A DNA stretch of 64,000 nucleotides from Aphelenchoides besseyi (taxonomy: Eukaryota; Nematoda; Chromadorea; Rhabditida; Aphelenchoididae). The DNA is taken from positions 8,804,001-8,868,000 of the forward strand of contig JAMPIQ010000001.1 of NCBI GenBank assembly GCA_024699855.1. The letters are read 5' to 3'. Made by a program: the position numbers and the translations under genes. Each line of letters starts with the position of its first letter. Position 1 is the stretch's first letter. Shown piece by piece: positions 26,345 through 37,700 of this stretch. Below the pieces are notes generated by a model, which worked only from the letters and a program-made list of their open reading frames with translations, had not been told where the DNA came from and did no database searches.

Positions 26345-27659
26345 ACAAGGAGTGCTTGTTAGCGGTGGTAGCGATAATTAGACGTCGTTGGTATCAATCG
26401 ACGCGTCTCGATGAGCTAAGCATTACTGTATAAGTTATTTTTGCCCAATCGCGGAATTGGCCGAGTTATTGGCCAAAAACCAAAAATGAAAAAATCGCTA
26501 AAATCGTAGTATCGATGATGCTGATTATCGTGGTGAAGTCGGTTTTTTTTATCGAGCTTTATTGCGGAGATATTGGCCGTTTTATTTGGCCTCAACTTTT
26601 TTGAGATATGGTCCGGTCGTTCTCAATTGAAAATGTGAGCAGCGGTGGCCGAGTGGTTAAGAAGCAGTGTAAGTAAGGGAGCAAGGTCGCTATTATCTTT
26701 TGTTTGGTTTTTACAAACTCGGTTTCTGTTCAAAAATCTCACAACAGAAATTTGTTTCAATCAAAAATTTCCCTTGAAAATCAAGGGTTTGAAACAAGGG
26801 AAAATCGAGTTTCATAGGGGGGAGTACGTGCAAAAAGTTCAGAATTGAAACTTCACTTTTCATCAACAAAAAGTGAAGGAAATTTGTTTAATTCTTTAAA
26901 ATTAATTGTTTTAATATTTAATGTCAAGTGAATTAAGTGTATTTATAAAAAAATAGTTACCAATGTACGTGATAGTCGACAAAGAAATAACGCCAGCAAC
27001 TGTCTCGATCAAACTTGCAAGTCGACGTTCCATACGATTAGCATTGCGAGTCGATACATTAGATGGAGTTCCAAACTTCTCGACCAAAAGTCGAATCACC
27101 ACATTTACGTCGGTCATTTTTGTCGAATGTGTCGAAAACTAGAGTTCCGATTTTGAAGCACGAACGGCCGTGGTAACAACTCTCCGCCCGCCGAATTTTG
27201 TTGTTATCGTTGGCAGCCAGACGGTCATTTAATACTCAAGTGCTAATCGCGGCAAATGAAAAAAGTAAACGCAAAAGTCTGGTTAGCTTACGCAACAACA
27301 TTTCTCCCTTTACACCGCCTTGTTCCCTTACTTACAATGCTTCTTAACCACTCGGCCACCGCTGCTCACATTTTCAATTGAGAACGACCGGACCATATCT
27401 CAAAAAAGTTGAGGCCAAATAAAACGGCCAATATCTCCGCAATAAAGCTCGATAAAAAAAACCGACTTCACCACGATAATCAGCATCATCGATACTACGA
27501 TTTTAGCGATTTTTTCATTTTTGGTTTTTGGCCAATAACTCGGCCAATTCCGCGATTGGGCAAAAATAACTTATACAGTAATGCTTAGCTCATCGAGACG
27601 CGTCGATTGATACCAACGACGTCTAATTATCGCTACCACCGCTGACAAGCACTCCTTGT
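26345..27659. mobile_element. Fold-back element 1 with 342-bp terminal inverted repeats
   Basis: The arms 26345-26686 and 27318-27659 are near-perfect reverse complements of equal length (342 bp) and begin ACAAGGAGTGCTTG. The inner ends carry TGGCCGAGTGGTTAAG, which is the A-box region of a tRNA-Ser. The 631-bp interior has no transposase, so the element is non-autonomous. I could not find a convincing target-site duplication in the flanks. It sits in an intron of the decaying Myb-like gene. It is related over its whole arm to element 2 at 30923-31718. Confidence 0.85.
26950..27117 (-). pseudogene. Captured first-exon-like fragment inside fold-back element 1
   Basis: On the minus strand an ATG at 27117 opens a frame of about 53 codons (starts MTDVNVVIRLLVEKFG, contains RNANRMERRLASLIETVAGV) and then meets a GTAACT donor-like site. 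No second exon is present inside the element. This looks like the first exon of a host gene carried between the transposon arms. The product is not recognised. Confidence 0.45.
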
Positions 27660-29107
27660 TAGAGTAGTAAGAAGGATAAAAAAGGACGTTGAGCTTTCGT
27701 GTGGTTCGCGACGGGAAAATTGATACGAGTGAGCTTAATTAACGAAAATGGTTCGACCGTGGTGATTTTAGAGTGGGCGGGATCTGAAGAATGAAAACGG
27801 AAGATTGGAAAACTTATAACGTGACGTTACACCGGTAGGCTCATCTGATCATTTTTTTTGTTTATTTTCGCTTTGTTTTTTAGCCAATGCAATACTCGCT
27901 CACGTCAAAAGACTCAAAAAGTACATTGCAGACGGCACGTTGTCAGAACGAGAAAAACGAGCGGCAATGTTCTTGAACTCGTACACAAATCCGGAGACGA
28001 GAGTGTTGTACAACGTCGGGGCACGTAAAAAAGCACGACGGCGAACCACCAAGGCAATCGCCACGACTCGAATCCCCGCCGCAAATTCCAGAACCGGCAA
28101 CCCTGTGCTATCCACAATCTCGCAATCGACAATCTCGCGTCCAATATTCAGAAACACGCAGTCCAGAGCTTCCAGCGAAGCGACGACGTCTTTTGCCCAT
28201 CTCGTCTGCAGTTTCACTACGCCCAAGCACATCGGAGCCGACGACTCCAATGGAACACACACGTACAGTAGGTAAGTTAGCATTCTTTTTCGCTTATTGA
28301 TTCTGTTTTTCCAGCTTTGAGTCCAACGACCCAGTTCGCTAACATCAATCCGCAACTGCTGTCTGGAGAAGTGTTGCAGGCGGTCATTGCATTGGCAACC
28401 GCAATGCAAGCAGCAAATACCGGCAAAGAGAATTTGAGTCCACTCGAACGACGACCACTCCTCGAGCAGTCAACAACGACGAACAGCGTTTCAAACGCAT
28501 TTTTGCTAAAAAATTCGACGACAAACCAGACGTTATTTCGGCAATCGCGACAAAACGTGACTTGACTCCATTGGCGCAAACCGGAACAAAATTCGACGTA
28601 TGTTTCATTTTTGTACTCGTTTTTATTTGATTTTTTCAGGTTGAATTTTCGGACTTCGGCATTTTAATTGAAATGGCAAACAAAGAAATCAAAACCCTCG
28701 AGAAGTGCCTCATCAACGGCTCCGCTTTTCGAGAACTTCGAAAACCAGACGAACGGCTCGTAATCGGCAAAAACAAAACCCACTTTTTTGTTTTTGCATA
28801 CAACGACAACGGTAAGTTTCTAAGTCACATTTGTCGTAAGCAGTAAATTGCAGGAATTGTCTGCGCTGTCTTCCGCGTCTCAACGAAGCTCTCTCTCACA
28901 GCATGCGCAAACAAAGTCGAATCGGTCCTAAACCTCATCAATTAACTCACATTTTTTCTTCGTATCACCATTAACCAAACAATATTTTTTCGAGCATTAA
29001 AATAAACACATTAATCCGAAATGTACTTTTGTTTATCATCATGTGTTGAAGGCACAGATTACCGAACTCGTTGACACGAGAATATAGAAAAGTGTTCAGA
29101 GATCGCT

Positions 29108-29820
29108 TTGATGGCCGACGTGAACGGTGTGAACAGCGACACTTGTTTTGTTTATGGGTTCTTTACGTCCAAAGGCATTTGCCTTTACAGCGGAAAATTC
29201 TCTGTAGCAGCAAATCGATTTTCGAAGCGTTTTCAATTTATTAGAACACCCACAACAGGCGTAACAAAAAGCTTGTACAATCTCTACAAAATCGCTCGCT
29301 AATTTAAACAGAAGGAGGGTATCCATCTCGGCATTTTGGCATCAAATCTGCCCTCACCAGTGGCGTATCGCGTGGAAGCCGCGGCCATGAAAATCCTATC
29401 ACCCTTTAGTCAACGCCCTACGTGTTCTCCAAAGTTCCTCGATAAAATCCTCTTCAAAAGGCACATCGTCGCACCGTCGATCGAACGGATGGCGTTGTTC
29501 ATAAACGGCCAACTCCAAGACCCGTAACAAAACACTTCCCAAACACTTGTACGTGTGTCTGTATTGTAGGAAAGAAATGGCCTCACGTCCACCTTTGTGC
29601 CGGTAAGTCCAGCTTGAAAGCAGAACAGAAATTCGTTTTGTGTAGACCCTGCAAAAAAAATACATGGCGCATTTGGCTTGATGCTTCTCAACGCCAACGC
29701 CTGCGCATTCGTGAATGAAGTGATACAACTCAATTCGCTGGCGAGCTCTTTCCTCCGAGGTAAGCGAACTTCACCTGTTTATTCGATCCGTTTCTTATAG
29801 ATTTATTGGGAACCTTACCG
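29108..29820 (+). CDS. Candidate GIY-YIG-type nuclease gene, model incomplete
   Basis: Starting at the ATG at 29111 (MADVNGVNSD) the frame reads CFVYGFFTSKG then CLYSGKF, resembling the GIY and YIG strands of the ANKLE1/LEM-3 type. An intron of 51 nt from a GTAACA donor (about 29262) to an acceptor at 29312 removes an in-frame TAA and joins to KEGIHLGILASN and VAYRVEAAAMKIL, which recalls the helix with the catalytic Glu in that family. After a donor near 29521 the next two exons (about 29570-29604 and 29646-29759) contain a good frame with DPAKKIHGAFGLMLLNANA, but its phase does not fit the previous exon. Either a splice site is misplaced or the gene has decayed. It starts only about 110 nt after the poly(A) signal of the preceding gene, so an operon-like arrangement is possible. 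Confidence 0.35.
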
Positions 29821-30039
29821 ACACCCCGTCAAAAAAGATGGTCGCCGGTTTTGTTTTCTTTTTATTATTTGTTAATAGGAGAGCTTAAGAACATTATGGA
29901 CACGTTCAAAATAATTCCTTCCATTTTGTCTCAATGTTAATCGAAGGCAGCAAATGTTATCGAAGCAACAAGATACCAATCAGAACTACATTGGTAACTT
30001 CAAACTCATTCATATTTTCATTTTTGTTTTTAGAATCTG

Positions 30040-30378
30040 AAAACCGCTGTGCGTTCGATGGCGTCCATACCCACAAACAATGATCAACTTATGTGTGAAG
30101 CGAAAATCGGCAAAATAGTTTTCACGTTACTACCAAAACATTCGAGCTGCCTGGTAACGTACGCAACTGTAACACGGTATACTTCAATGCGAAACAATCG
30201 AAATAACTTCTCCCGCCTGACCGCGTATGTTGGACGAACCCGTAAGCGAATATTTGTGAATATTCTTATTTTGAGTACAAGTACATTGCTGGTTATTTAC
30301 AAAGCGATAGCTCGTAAACACGAATACCGAGAATTTATTGCTCGCGTAACGGCATTCGGATTGCTTTACTGCATTTGA
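30040..30378 (+). other. Open frame of uncertain status
   Basis: After a TTTTTAG acceptor near 30033 a frame of about 110 codons (NLKTAVRSMASIPTNNDQL near its start) runs to 30378. It may be a 3' exon of the preceding candidate gene or a chance frame. No domain recognised. Confidence 0.25.
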
Positions 30379-30504
30379 GTAAGTTTACGGTATTAATAAG
30401 GGACTAATCAACACTCTTATAGATTTCCATTAAATCGATTCTTCCCTGCATTTTCTAAGCAATAAACACGATTCTTTCATTATTTTCACGCAACATTACA
30501 AAAC

Positions 30505-31079
30505 TGATGAATTCGCATCTACGTTTGTACTCATGGGGCTTGAAAATGGAAATTTCACAACCGCAACTCTTGAAACAATTGAAAAGCCCTTCGGATTTGA
30601 TGGCCTCAAAGATGCTGAGATTCGAATGACAAGTGAATGGAAATGAAAATTCGGAAAGTCGACAAAATAACCTTAATGAAACTTTTGGATGAACAATCGA
30701 ACTAATTGATTACTCAAAATTGAACTTGAATGCATCGGTTTTAGGTGTTTCTTTCTATTTCCTATCAAATCACAGACAGCTGTTCGCACATTTGCGAGTT
30801 CGTTTTTCTCTCCAAGTGCCGATTCTTGCGCACTGATTGATGAACAAAAGTTGACGAGTTGTGACACTCGTTGACTGGCTGACCGTTGATTCGGGTCTCG
30901 AGCGTCAGTTCGTAAATCTTTTACAAGGAGTGCTTGCCATCGAATCCCGCGGTAATTGGACGACACTGGTGAGTTGATCATCGCTGTGTAAGTCGTGTTG
31001 CCGCAACTCGGGTATGGCCGAGATTTTGACCAAAAACTAAAATTGTAACATCGATTATGCTGATTATTGTAGTGAAGTC
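30505..31079. repeat. Segmental duplication, copy B (contiguous)
   Basis: This is the partner of the two blocks at 23554-23721 and 24875-25279. Here they are joined directly at about 30673, and the right-hand part runs on into a complete fold-back element 2. Confidence 0.85.
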
Positions 31080-31718
31080 CGTTTATTGTTATCTCACTTC
31101 ATTATGGAGATATTGGCCGTTTTATTTGGCCGAAATTCATTCCGGGTCATGGTCCGCTAACCTTCTTTTGCAAGTGTGAGCTACAATAGTCGAGTGAGTA
31201 AGTGATGGGCTTGCGAACTCTTTTGAAAGTTGCAGGTTTAATTCTCTCTTCTGTCGAATGCAAGTTGCTGTCTTGTATCCATAAAGCAAAAGGGAAAAGA
31301 GTGAATAGTAGGTGCCTACAAGGGATTCAATCGACTTTTTCCTCACTTTTTGGAGTCGGTTTAGTAGAACGCAGCACTTGAAAGTGACGATCGAAGGAAT
31401 TGAACTCGCAACCTTCAAAAGAGTTCGCAAGCCCATCACTTACTCACTCGACTATTGTAGCTCACACTTGCAAAAGAAGATTAGCGGACCATGACCCGGA
31501 ATGAATTTCGGCCAAATAAAACGGCCAATATCTCCATAATGAAGTGAGATAACAATAAACGGACTTCACCACAATAATCAGCATAATCGATGTTACAATT
31601 TTAGTTTTTGATCAAAATCTCGGCCATACCCGAGTTGCGGCAAAACGACTTACACAGCGATGATCAACTCACCAGTGTCGTCCAATTACCGCGGGATTCT
31701 ATGACATGCACTTCTTTT
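30923..31718. mobile_element. Fold-back element 2 with ~320-bp inverted arms and tRNA-like unit
   Basis: Arms of roughly 30923-31245 and 31395-31718 are reverse complements, and they share the ACAAGGAGTGCTTG terminus and long internal stretches with element 1. The loop is only about 150 bp. The inner part of each arm holds a tRNA-like segment. In the right arm (read on the minus strand, about 31390-31470) an A-box-like TAGTCGAGTGAGTAAG is followed by a B-box-like GAGTTCAATTCC. No protein is encoded. The outer 15 bases of the right end are more diverged than the left. Confidence 0.82.
31390..31470 (-). ncRNA. tRNA-like relic inside fold-back arm
   Basis: A segment of about 80 nt with spaced A-box-like and B-box-like pol III promoter sequences and a GGGCTTGCGAACTC anticodon-arm-like centre. 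The mirror copy is at about 31188-31248 on the + strand with a poorer B box. I do not see a clean acceptor stem, so this is a tRNA-derived fragment rather than a working tRNA gene. Confidence 0.4.
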
Positions 31719-34700
31719 TAGTCGGATGAACAAAAGATGAAGATGACGAGTTCAAGTCGTTAATTTATTATTCCTGAAGAAGCGATTGAACGAAGTTTTT
31801 ACCCAGATCTTTGGGTCAATTGGAAAATGACTAGTCGTATTTGTTCACTGCTCGTGCACGTTAATCAGCGGATTATAACAAGTTTGTGGATTAGTCGCTT
31901 ATACGAGTGAACAGAAGCAGATGTTTACTTGGGACTAAACTTTATTGTTAACTCGCTTATTGACGATGTTCAATGGCTTAATCGAATTACTTTTTTCTTC
32001 GATTTTAGCTTCCAGTTGGAGCGCATGTGTTTGACTCATGACAAGTTGAAGCGGGAAAATATTGAAGCAACTTTCAACGTATTTGTCCGATTCGAAGTTT
32101 GTCGTTATCGGGTTCTCGTATTTCTTGCATCTGCTCACGATTAAACCATCCATTGACTCGTTATGGCCAAATGACGATGTTTGTTCAGAGTCGATTTTTT
32201 CTTACCGCTCCCGTCCGCTCAATCGAACGTGTTTGTCCACGGACTTTCAACCGGCCATTCAATGGCTATCTTCTGGTCGGTCAGTTGATTTTTACGATCT
32301 TAGAGGTCGTGGGAAAACGGAAATCATCTAAAATTTTCCATTTTGACACGATTGATAAGCTCAAATGAAATCACTAATTAGCTACCGCGTTAGTTGCTTT
32401 TGCGCGAGTTTGACGACCCAAACCCTGTGGTAGGTGTGGTAAATCTGATCGAGCTGTCGAACGTGTTCAAACGGCGGAAACATCTTAGTTTGTGCCGAAT
32501 AGCGCCAAAGTGATTTGTTCGTGAGCGAATGGTTGTAAACTCATTAACCTGAAATTCTTTGATCTCAATGACATTTGAGTGATGGGTAAGCTGACCGTCT
32601 TTCCGCTTATATAGACGTTTCTTTAAATGATCAGTTTAAAGATTTTCTTTTCAACTCAACAGATTGGAAACTAGAAGTCGGCTGATCGTCAAATTTCCAA
32701 TTTTACCGCCTTTCATTTACGATCCGAGCGAATGAACGCACTTCGATTGGTTTTTTTATGATTGTCGTGTCTTTTGGTTAATTGCCCCACGGTTTTCGGC
32801 TATGTGAATTGGCCGGCGGTCACTGCACGCTATTGATCGGGATGTTGCGGAGCATTGGGATAGTGTGTTGCAGTCTCGATTGCCATACAAATTGCCTCTA
32901 TTCATCAGACACCTGTATTCGAATTAGTTCGATTGTTTTTTCTGAGTCTGCGCACGTGTTTTATCGCTCGACTGACCGAACAGAAAGCGATTTGAGGTTC
33001 GTTGAAGCACACGTTTGTTGTTTGATGGCGACTTCCGTTCAAATTCAATGATTCATTACCTTTGACTCGCACCTTTGGCGTCAGAAGTGGATTGCGCATT
33101 CACCTAGGGTAAAATGAAAGCGGCAGACTTCTTCTATTGAATAGGAAGTGCTCATAACCGCAAGGAATCCTTGTCGGCGTACTTAACAAACAAAAGTTAA
33201 GAGCCGAAACATTGCGAAGTGTTTTGACATCAGAAAGCGATCGCCAAACGCGCCGCCCTGTGAACAGTTTTGGGGATTTGGTTTGTTGCGACTTTGAGCT
33301 TTGTTGACATTTCCCACGCCTCTCAATCGTTTTGATTTGCATTTCGACGGAATGTTCTCAAATTCGAATTGTTACACTTGGCTTATCTGCTTTGTTTTCT
33401 CAATTGGTTTGTTTCAATTAGCCAGTCAAGGCCACTTGTTTTCATTTTACTTTAAGCCATCAATCAGCTCAATTTCGTGCGCCAAACAGTCGCGAATTTG
33501 AGTTGATGGAAAAACGCAATTCAATTCGCCGCGATCGTACTCGCCAGTTTATGCAACAATTACGTGCGAAGGCCGATTGCTTCCGCTTGATTTTATCGCC
33601 ATCCATGGTGCGAATGGTCGATGGAAATTCGACTCTCCGGTCACTTCATTTACCGTCTGCTCGGCCTTGGGAATGATGCGATTGCAACGAACTTGACTAA
33701 TCCACTAGTGCCTTCGTCGACTTGATTGGATTCCACCGGAAACTCCAGTCGATCATCTTCTTTGTGCAATTTCGAAGCGAACTCGTGGCGCCAAGTTAAA
33801 AACCACCCCAGTCTTTGTTCGGAATTAATGATCTTTGCTATGGCGCCTTGTTACCGTCCAGTCATCCTCGTCTAACTACTGTACTCAAAAACGAATTCTG
33901 TGTCCAATCGTTTTTTCAATTTGTTCGCTTTGACCTTCCGCGTTGCACAAGAACCAGCGATTTCGCGGCTTTTTGTCCAAAAAGGTAACAATTATCTCCT
34001 TATAACCGTTCGCACAAAATTGCCGCTTTCCGTTGAAGATTGCGGCCTCTGATCAAAAGCGAAATGATTCCGTCGACAAGATCAAAACTCATGAAAAAAC
34101 GTCGAAGGTGACGAGAATTCGAGTTGCCGTTATGACGGCTATTCATCGGATGTTAAACGCGAAGACCGAACAATCTGTTTTGTTGTTCTTTTGCGAATTA
34201 ACGACCTCGTCATTCCAAACTAATTATCAATGGCTCTCAATGTCAATTCGCTCTTCGGAGTCTTCAAACACTCCAGATGTCGGAAATCGTTTCCCTCACC
34301 GACGACAACCTCGTCGATTCTCAACAAACGGGTGGCAGCTGCATCGAAGGTAATCGCTTGTTATTCTTTTCAATCTCGACTTCCGACCGTATTCTAATTA
34401 CTCATAAAGATTGTTAGTGTTTCCGTCGGTCACCCGCATTGGCTTTGTTGAATCGCGGCTCTTAAGCGAATTTGCAAAGAAACCGAAAACACCCGATGGC
34501 GTTTAAAGTTCGGACAACTGGCAACGTCGTTTAACGAGTTCGCCTTTCAATGCACCTCCGCGCACGTCTTCGAGTTTGGCAACGAATTTTGCTCAACAGG
34601 CAGCCGGAAAAATCCACTGGTTGTTTAGAGGAAACAAAAGAAGTTTTTCGGTTCAAACGCTTCAAAATTCTGCATCTCCACGAAGGTCCCGGTCTCTTTG

Positions 34701-37700
34701 CAACGCATCCTCGAATCCGCAGGAAAATTAGCGTCCTCCGTCTTTGACTAATTAGTTCGTCTTGTTGACCCGTGACTCTTCTTTCCGACCCAAAAAACCA
34801 ACAGTTCGCTTTGGAGTTTGAAAAACGATCCTCGAATTGCCAATTCCCATCTTTCAATCGAACTGCCTTTGTGTTTCGATAATGTAAAAACATCTCAACG
34901 ATCGGACGTTCCCTCAACTTTTTCTCAGGAATTCGACGTGTTTTTTGTCGTTTGGAATTCGCGCACTTTCATTCCATCAATCGCCAACTGATGAAGCTGC
35001 TTTTTGGCTACGTGCCGCCTTTGTTTTTTGACCTCAAAGGATCGGGGCACTGGTGCTCTAAAAGGTGAGTCAAAAGAAAACTTTCGGTCATTAGTTGTGC
35101 CGATCCCCAAATCCACCGTCCGCTCGGTTTTTGTTTTTGGCCGCTTTTGTATTTGCGACTTTGTTTCCGGACCGTTGAGTTGACACACGTATTGTCCTAA
35201 CAATTTTGTTTGGTGTGAAAAGTCGTGCCTTTCTCTCTGTCAACTTTCGATCATGAAAACCGACTTAAGGACCGGACATACGAATAGAGTGGTAATGAGG
35301 AAGAGTCATGCGAAATGTAGATCGTTTCGTCTTCGCCATCTGTTCAACTCGATGACCATGGAGTCTGTTGCTTTTGATTGGCGCGAAATTGCGGTTGACA
35401 GTTGGGCGTCGAATGTAAGAGGAAACGGATCAACATTCAACTGCCTTCTGTTCTCCGCTTAATTTGACCGTTCAATCGAAAGTTTCCAACCAATTTATGG
35501 ACTCGGTTGACCTTAAATGTCGCGCAATTGGGCAATTCAGAAGCAACACTACAAGTTCGAATGGTCCATTTCTTTTAATGACTTTGAGTCGTGTCGTTTA
35601 CTGTTTCTATGTTCCGAGTGGTTCGAAGACCTCGAGATTCGAACTTAACTCCTGTCGCGAAAATGATTAATCGAAAAGAAAGTTTCTGACCTCAAAGCCG
35701 ATTAATTGACCACCGAGTGAGATTATTAGTTGCGCTTCTGCCACTTCGTGTGGTTAGAAAACGAATCGTTTGGGCGTCGAAAAGGCTTGTCGCCCTTGAG
35801 CGTCGATCGGCATTCGATGTTATCAGTCGTCATTCGGTCAATTTTCGGCACGCGTCACGATTTACAGTCGCCGTTTAATAACCTTCTTTTACGACAATAA
35901 AAAACGATGGGCTTTCGAACTGATTTTCAAATTGCACAGCGGGAGTTCGATCAGCAGTGTTCTCGAATCGATCTTCCACGAGATAACCGAGCACACACCT
36001 TTTTCGGATGTTCCATCGATCCGATTGTCGTGTCGAGCAGTTTGCTTTTGATGATTGATGAAAAGATTTGGAGGTCTTCAAACAAATTTTCCGCCAATTT
36101 CGCCAATCAAAACAACCGTTGAGATGAACTGGTTTAATCTCGACCGTAAACTGGTTGCTCGTTTCAAGGCCGAGAATCGAGAGTTTAAAAGCGATTGTGT
36201 TTTTTCTTATTCAACTTGTACTCTTGAACATAAGGATCGTATTGTTTTCGTTCATCTGCCACATACTCAACATCCACGACGACTCTAATTGCGATTTGTT
36301 TTTCGGTTCTTCCGATTTTTCCACGCAACTGATCGATGGATTGAGTGCAAATTAATTGGCACCACGCACTTAACGAGATCATCTGAAGGACAAGTGGCAA
36401 AATAGCGAACGAACATTTCGGATTGACCTCAGATCTTTCCAGTTAAAGTTCCGCATTTTGAGTTCCCAACAACGCGGAACGTTGCGAACATCTTTGAAAT
36501 GATCCCAAATCTCAAGGTCGCTCCTTAGTTTCCCATGTCATTAGCCCCTTCTTCGCTTCAAATTCCGGCCACCGTTTTCCCACTGTTTGTTTTTTGAGTT
36601 GAAGTCGTTCGGGTCGTTAAACGGGATGCTAATAATCGAAAAAAGACTTGAGAACCAGGAGCCTTGAGGCATATGGCTAAAGGAATGATTAGTAGAAATA
36701 ACGGAGCGTTTGAATAAAATGAGCAGATGAGCAGTCTGACCACATGGAACAAACCGCTTGAGCCAATTTGCATGAACAGCCGTTTTTGTGCCCGAAGCTC
36801 TTTTTGACTTTGGGGCGAATATGAATGTCCATTTTTGATGTCCACATGGTCACTTTCATTGTCAACGTGGGAATAGCGCCGTTGCACGTGAGGAAACGGT
36901 CGCTGTTGAATTCCAATTGACCTCACGGTTATCAGATTTAGGATTTCAACTTCATCGTAAGTTTGAAATTACAATTCTTTTGTTTTCATTCAAAAGGCAG
37001 AAATTTCTTTTCCGCTTCTTCGGTTTCTAATTTCCGCTTTGACCAGTGAGTTGGAATTTCTGATTAAGATACTTCGTGGTCAATGGCCATCACTTTTGAT
37101 TCAGTCAGAAGTCTGCGCTCCTCTCGGTTGAACTGATCGTTCAGTTGCCGAGGTATTTCGGGTGTTAATCGCGTGAATCAACAGACACGAAGATCTTGGT
37201 GACGGTCGTTTGTTTGCTGCTGCTCAGCCTCGATTTGCATTTTGGATTTGAAACTTTTCGGTCGGTAACCTTGTTCTGGTCATTGGAGCCATGAAATAGC
37301 TGAAGCACGTTAACTCATCTGTTTTTACGTTTTTCTTTCGCGTCGAAGTGTAAATTGATATCCAAGTCGGGAATGGACGTGCCAAAAAAACTTTATCGGA
37401 CCACTTGGCCGTTCTGCCGACGAGCTTCAGGAGCAGAATATTAAAAACGTCTTTTTGGGTTCACTTTTCCGAAAGGAAAATGGAAATTCGTTTACGAGAA
37501 ATCGAATTTGTTTGTGGCTTCCACTTACCGTACACGAAAACGAACTAATTGACGTTTAATTTGCAGGAGATTTTTCTGTTTGGCGGCGATTTGAAGTGTT
37601 CCGAGGGTGCGAAGCCGAGAGCTGCGGCCAAACAGTTTCGGCTTCTAAATCGAACAGAAAGAGACGATTGCGCGACTCATTAGTTAGTTAATATTGGCGA

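Larger units (their letters stand above)
25279..28945 (+). pseudogene. Decaying gene with a Myb/SANT-like segment, interrupted by a fold-back element
   Basis: Several blocks read as real exons but do not form one clean frame. Block 1 (about 25420-25580) ends VTSIKQRSTN before a GTGAGT donor. Block 2 (25618-25750) begins WEKQTFKNLSGEQLK, then must shift frame to continue AIELVDFTTKTVDEAICG. Block 3 (26045-26235) has ADWTDDENVILFNALKKHL, Myb/SANT-like. Block 4 (27884-28271) begins NAILAHVKRLKKYIADGTLS. Block 5 (28315-28597) has a good frame only after an in-frame TAA near 28343 or a frameshift near 28465. The last blocks end with FRVSTKLSLTACANKVESVL and stop at 28945, followed by an AATAAA at 28999. 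The intron between blocks 3 and 4 holds the element at 26345-27659. Function is unknown; a chromatin or DNA-binding role is only a guess from the Myb-like block. Confidence 0.45.

Noticed and set aside
26641..26700. tRNA-Ser gene (GGCCGAGTGGTTAAG)
   Set aside because: Only the 5' part and A-box match; no anticodon arm or B-box follows, and it is mirrored in the other arm of a fold-back element.
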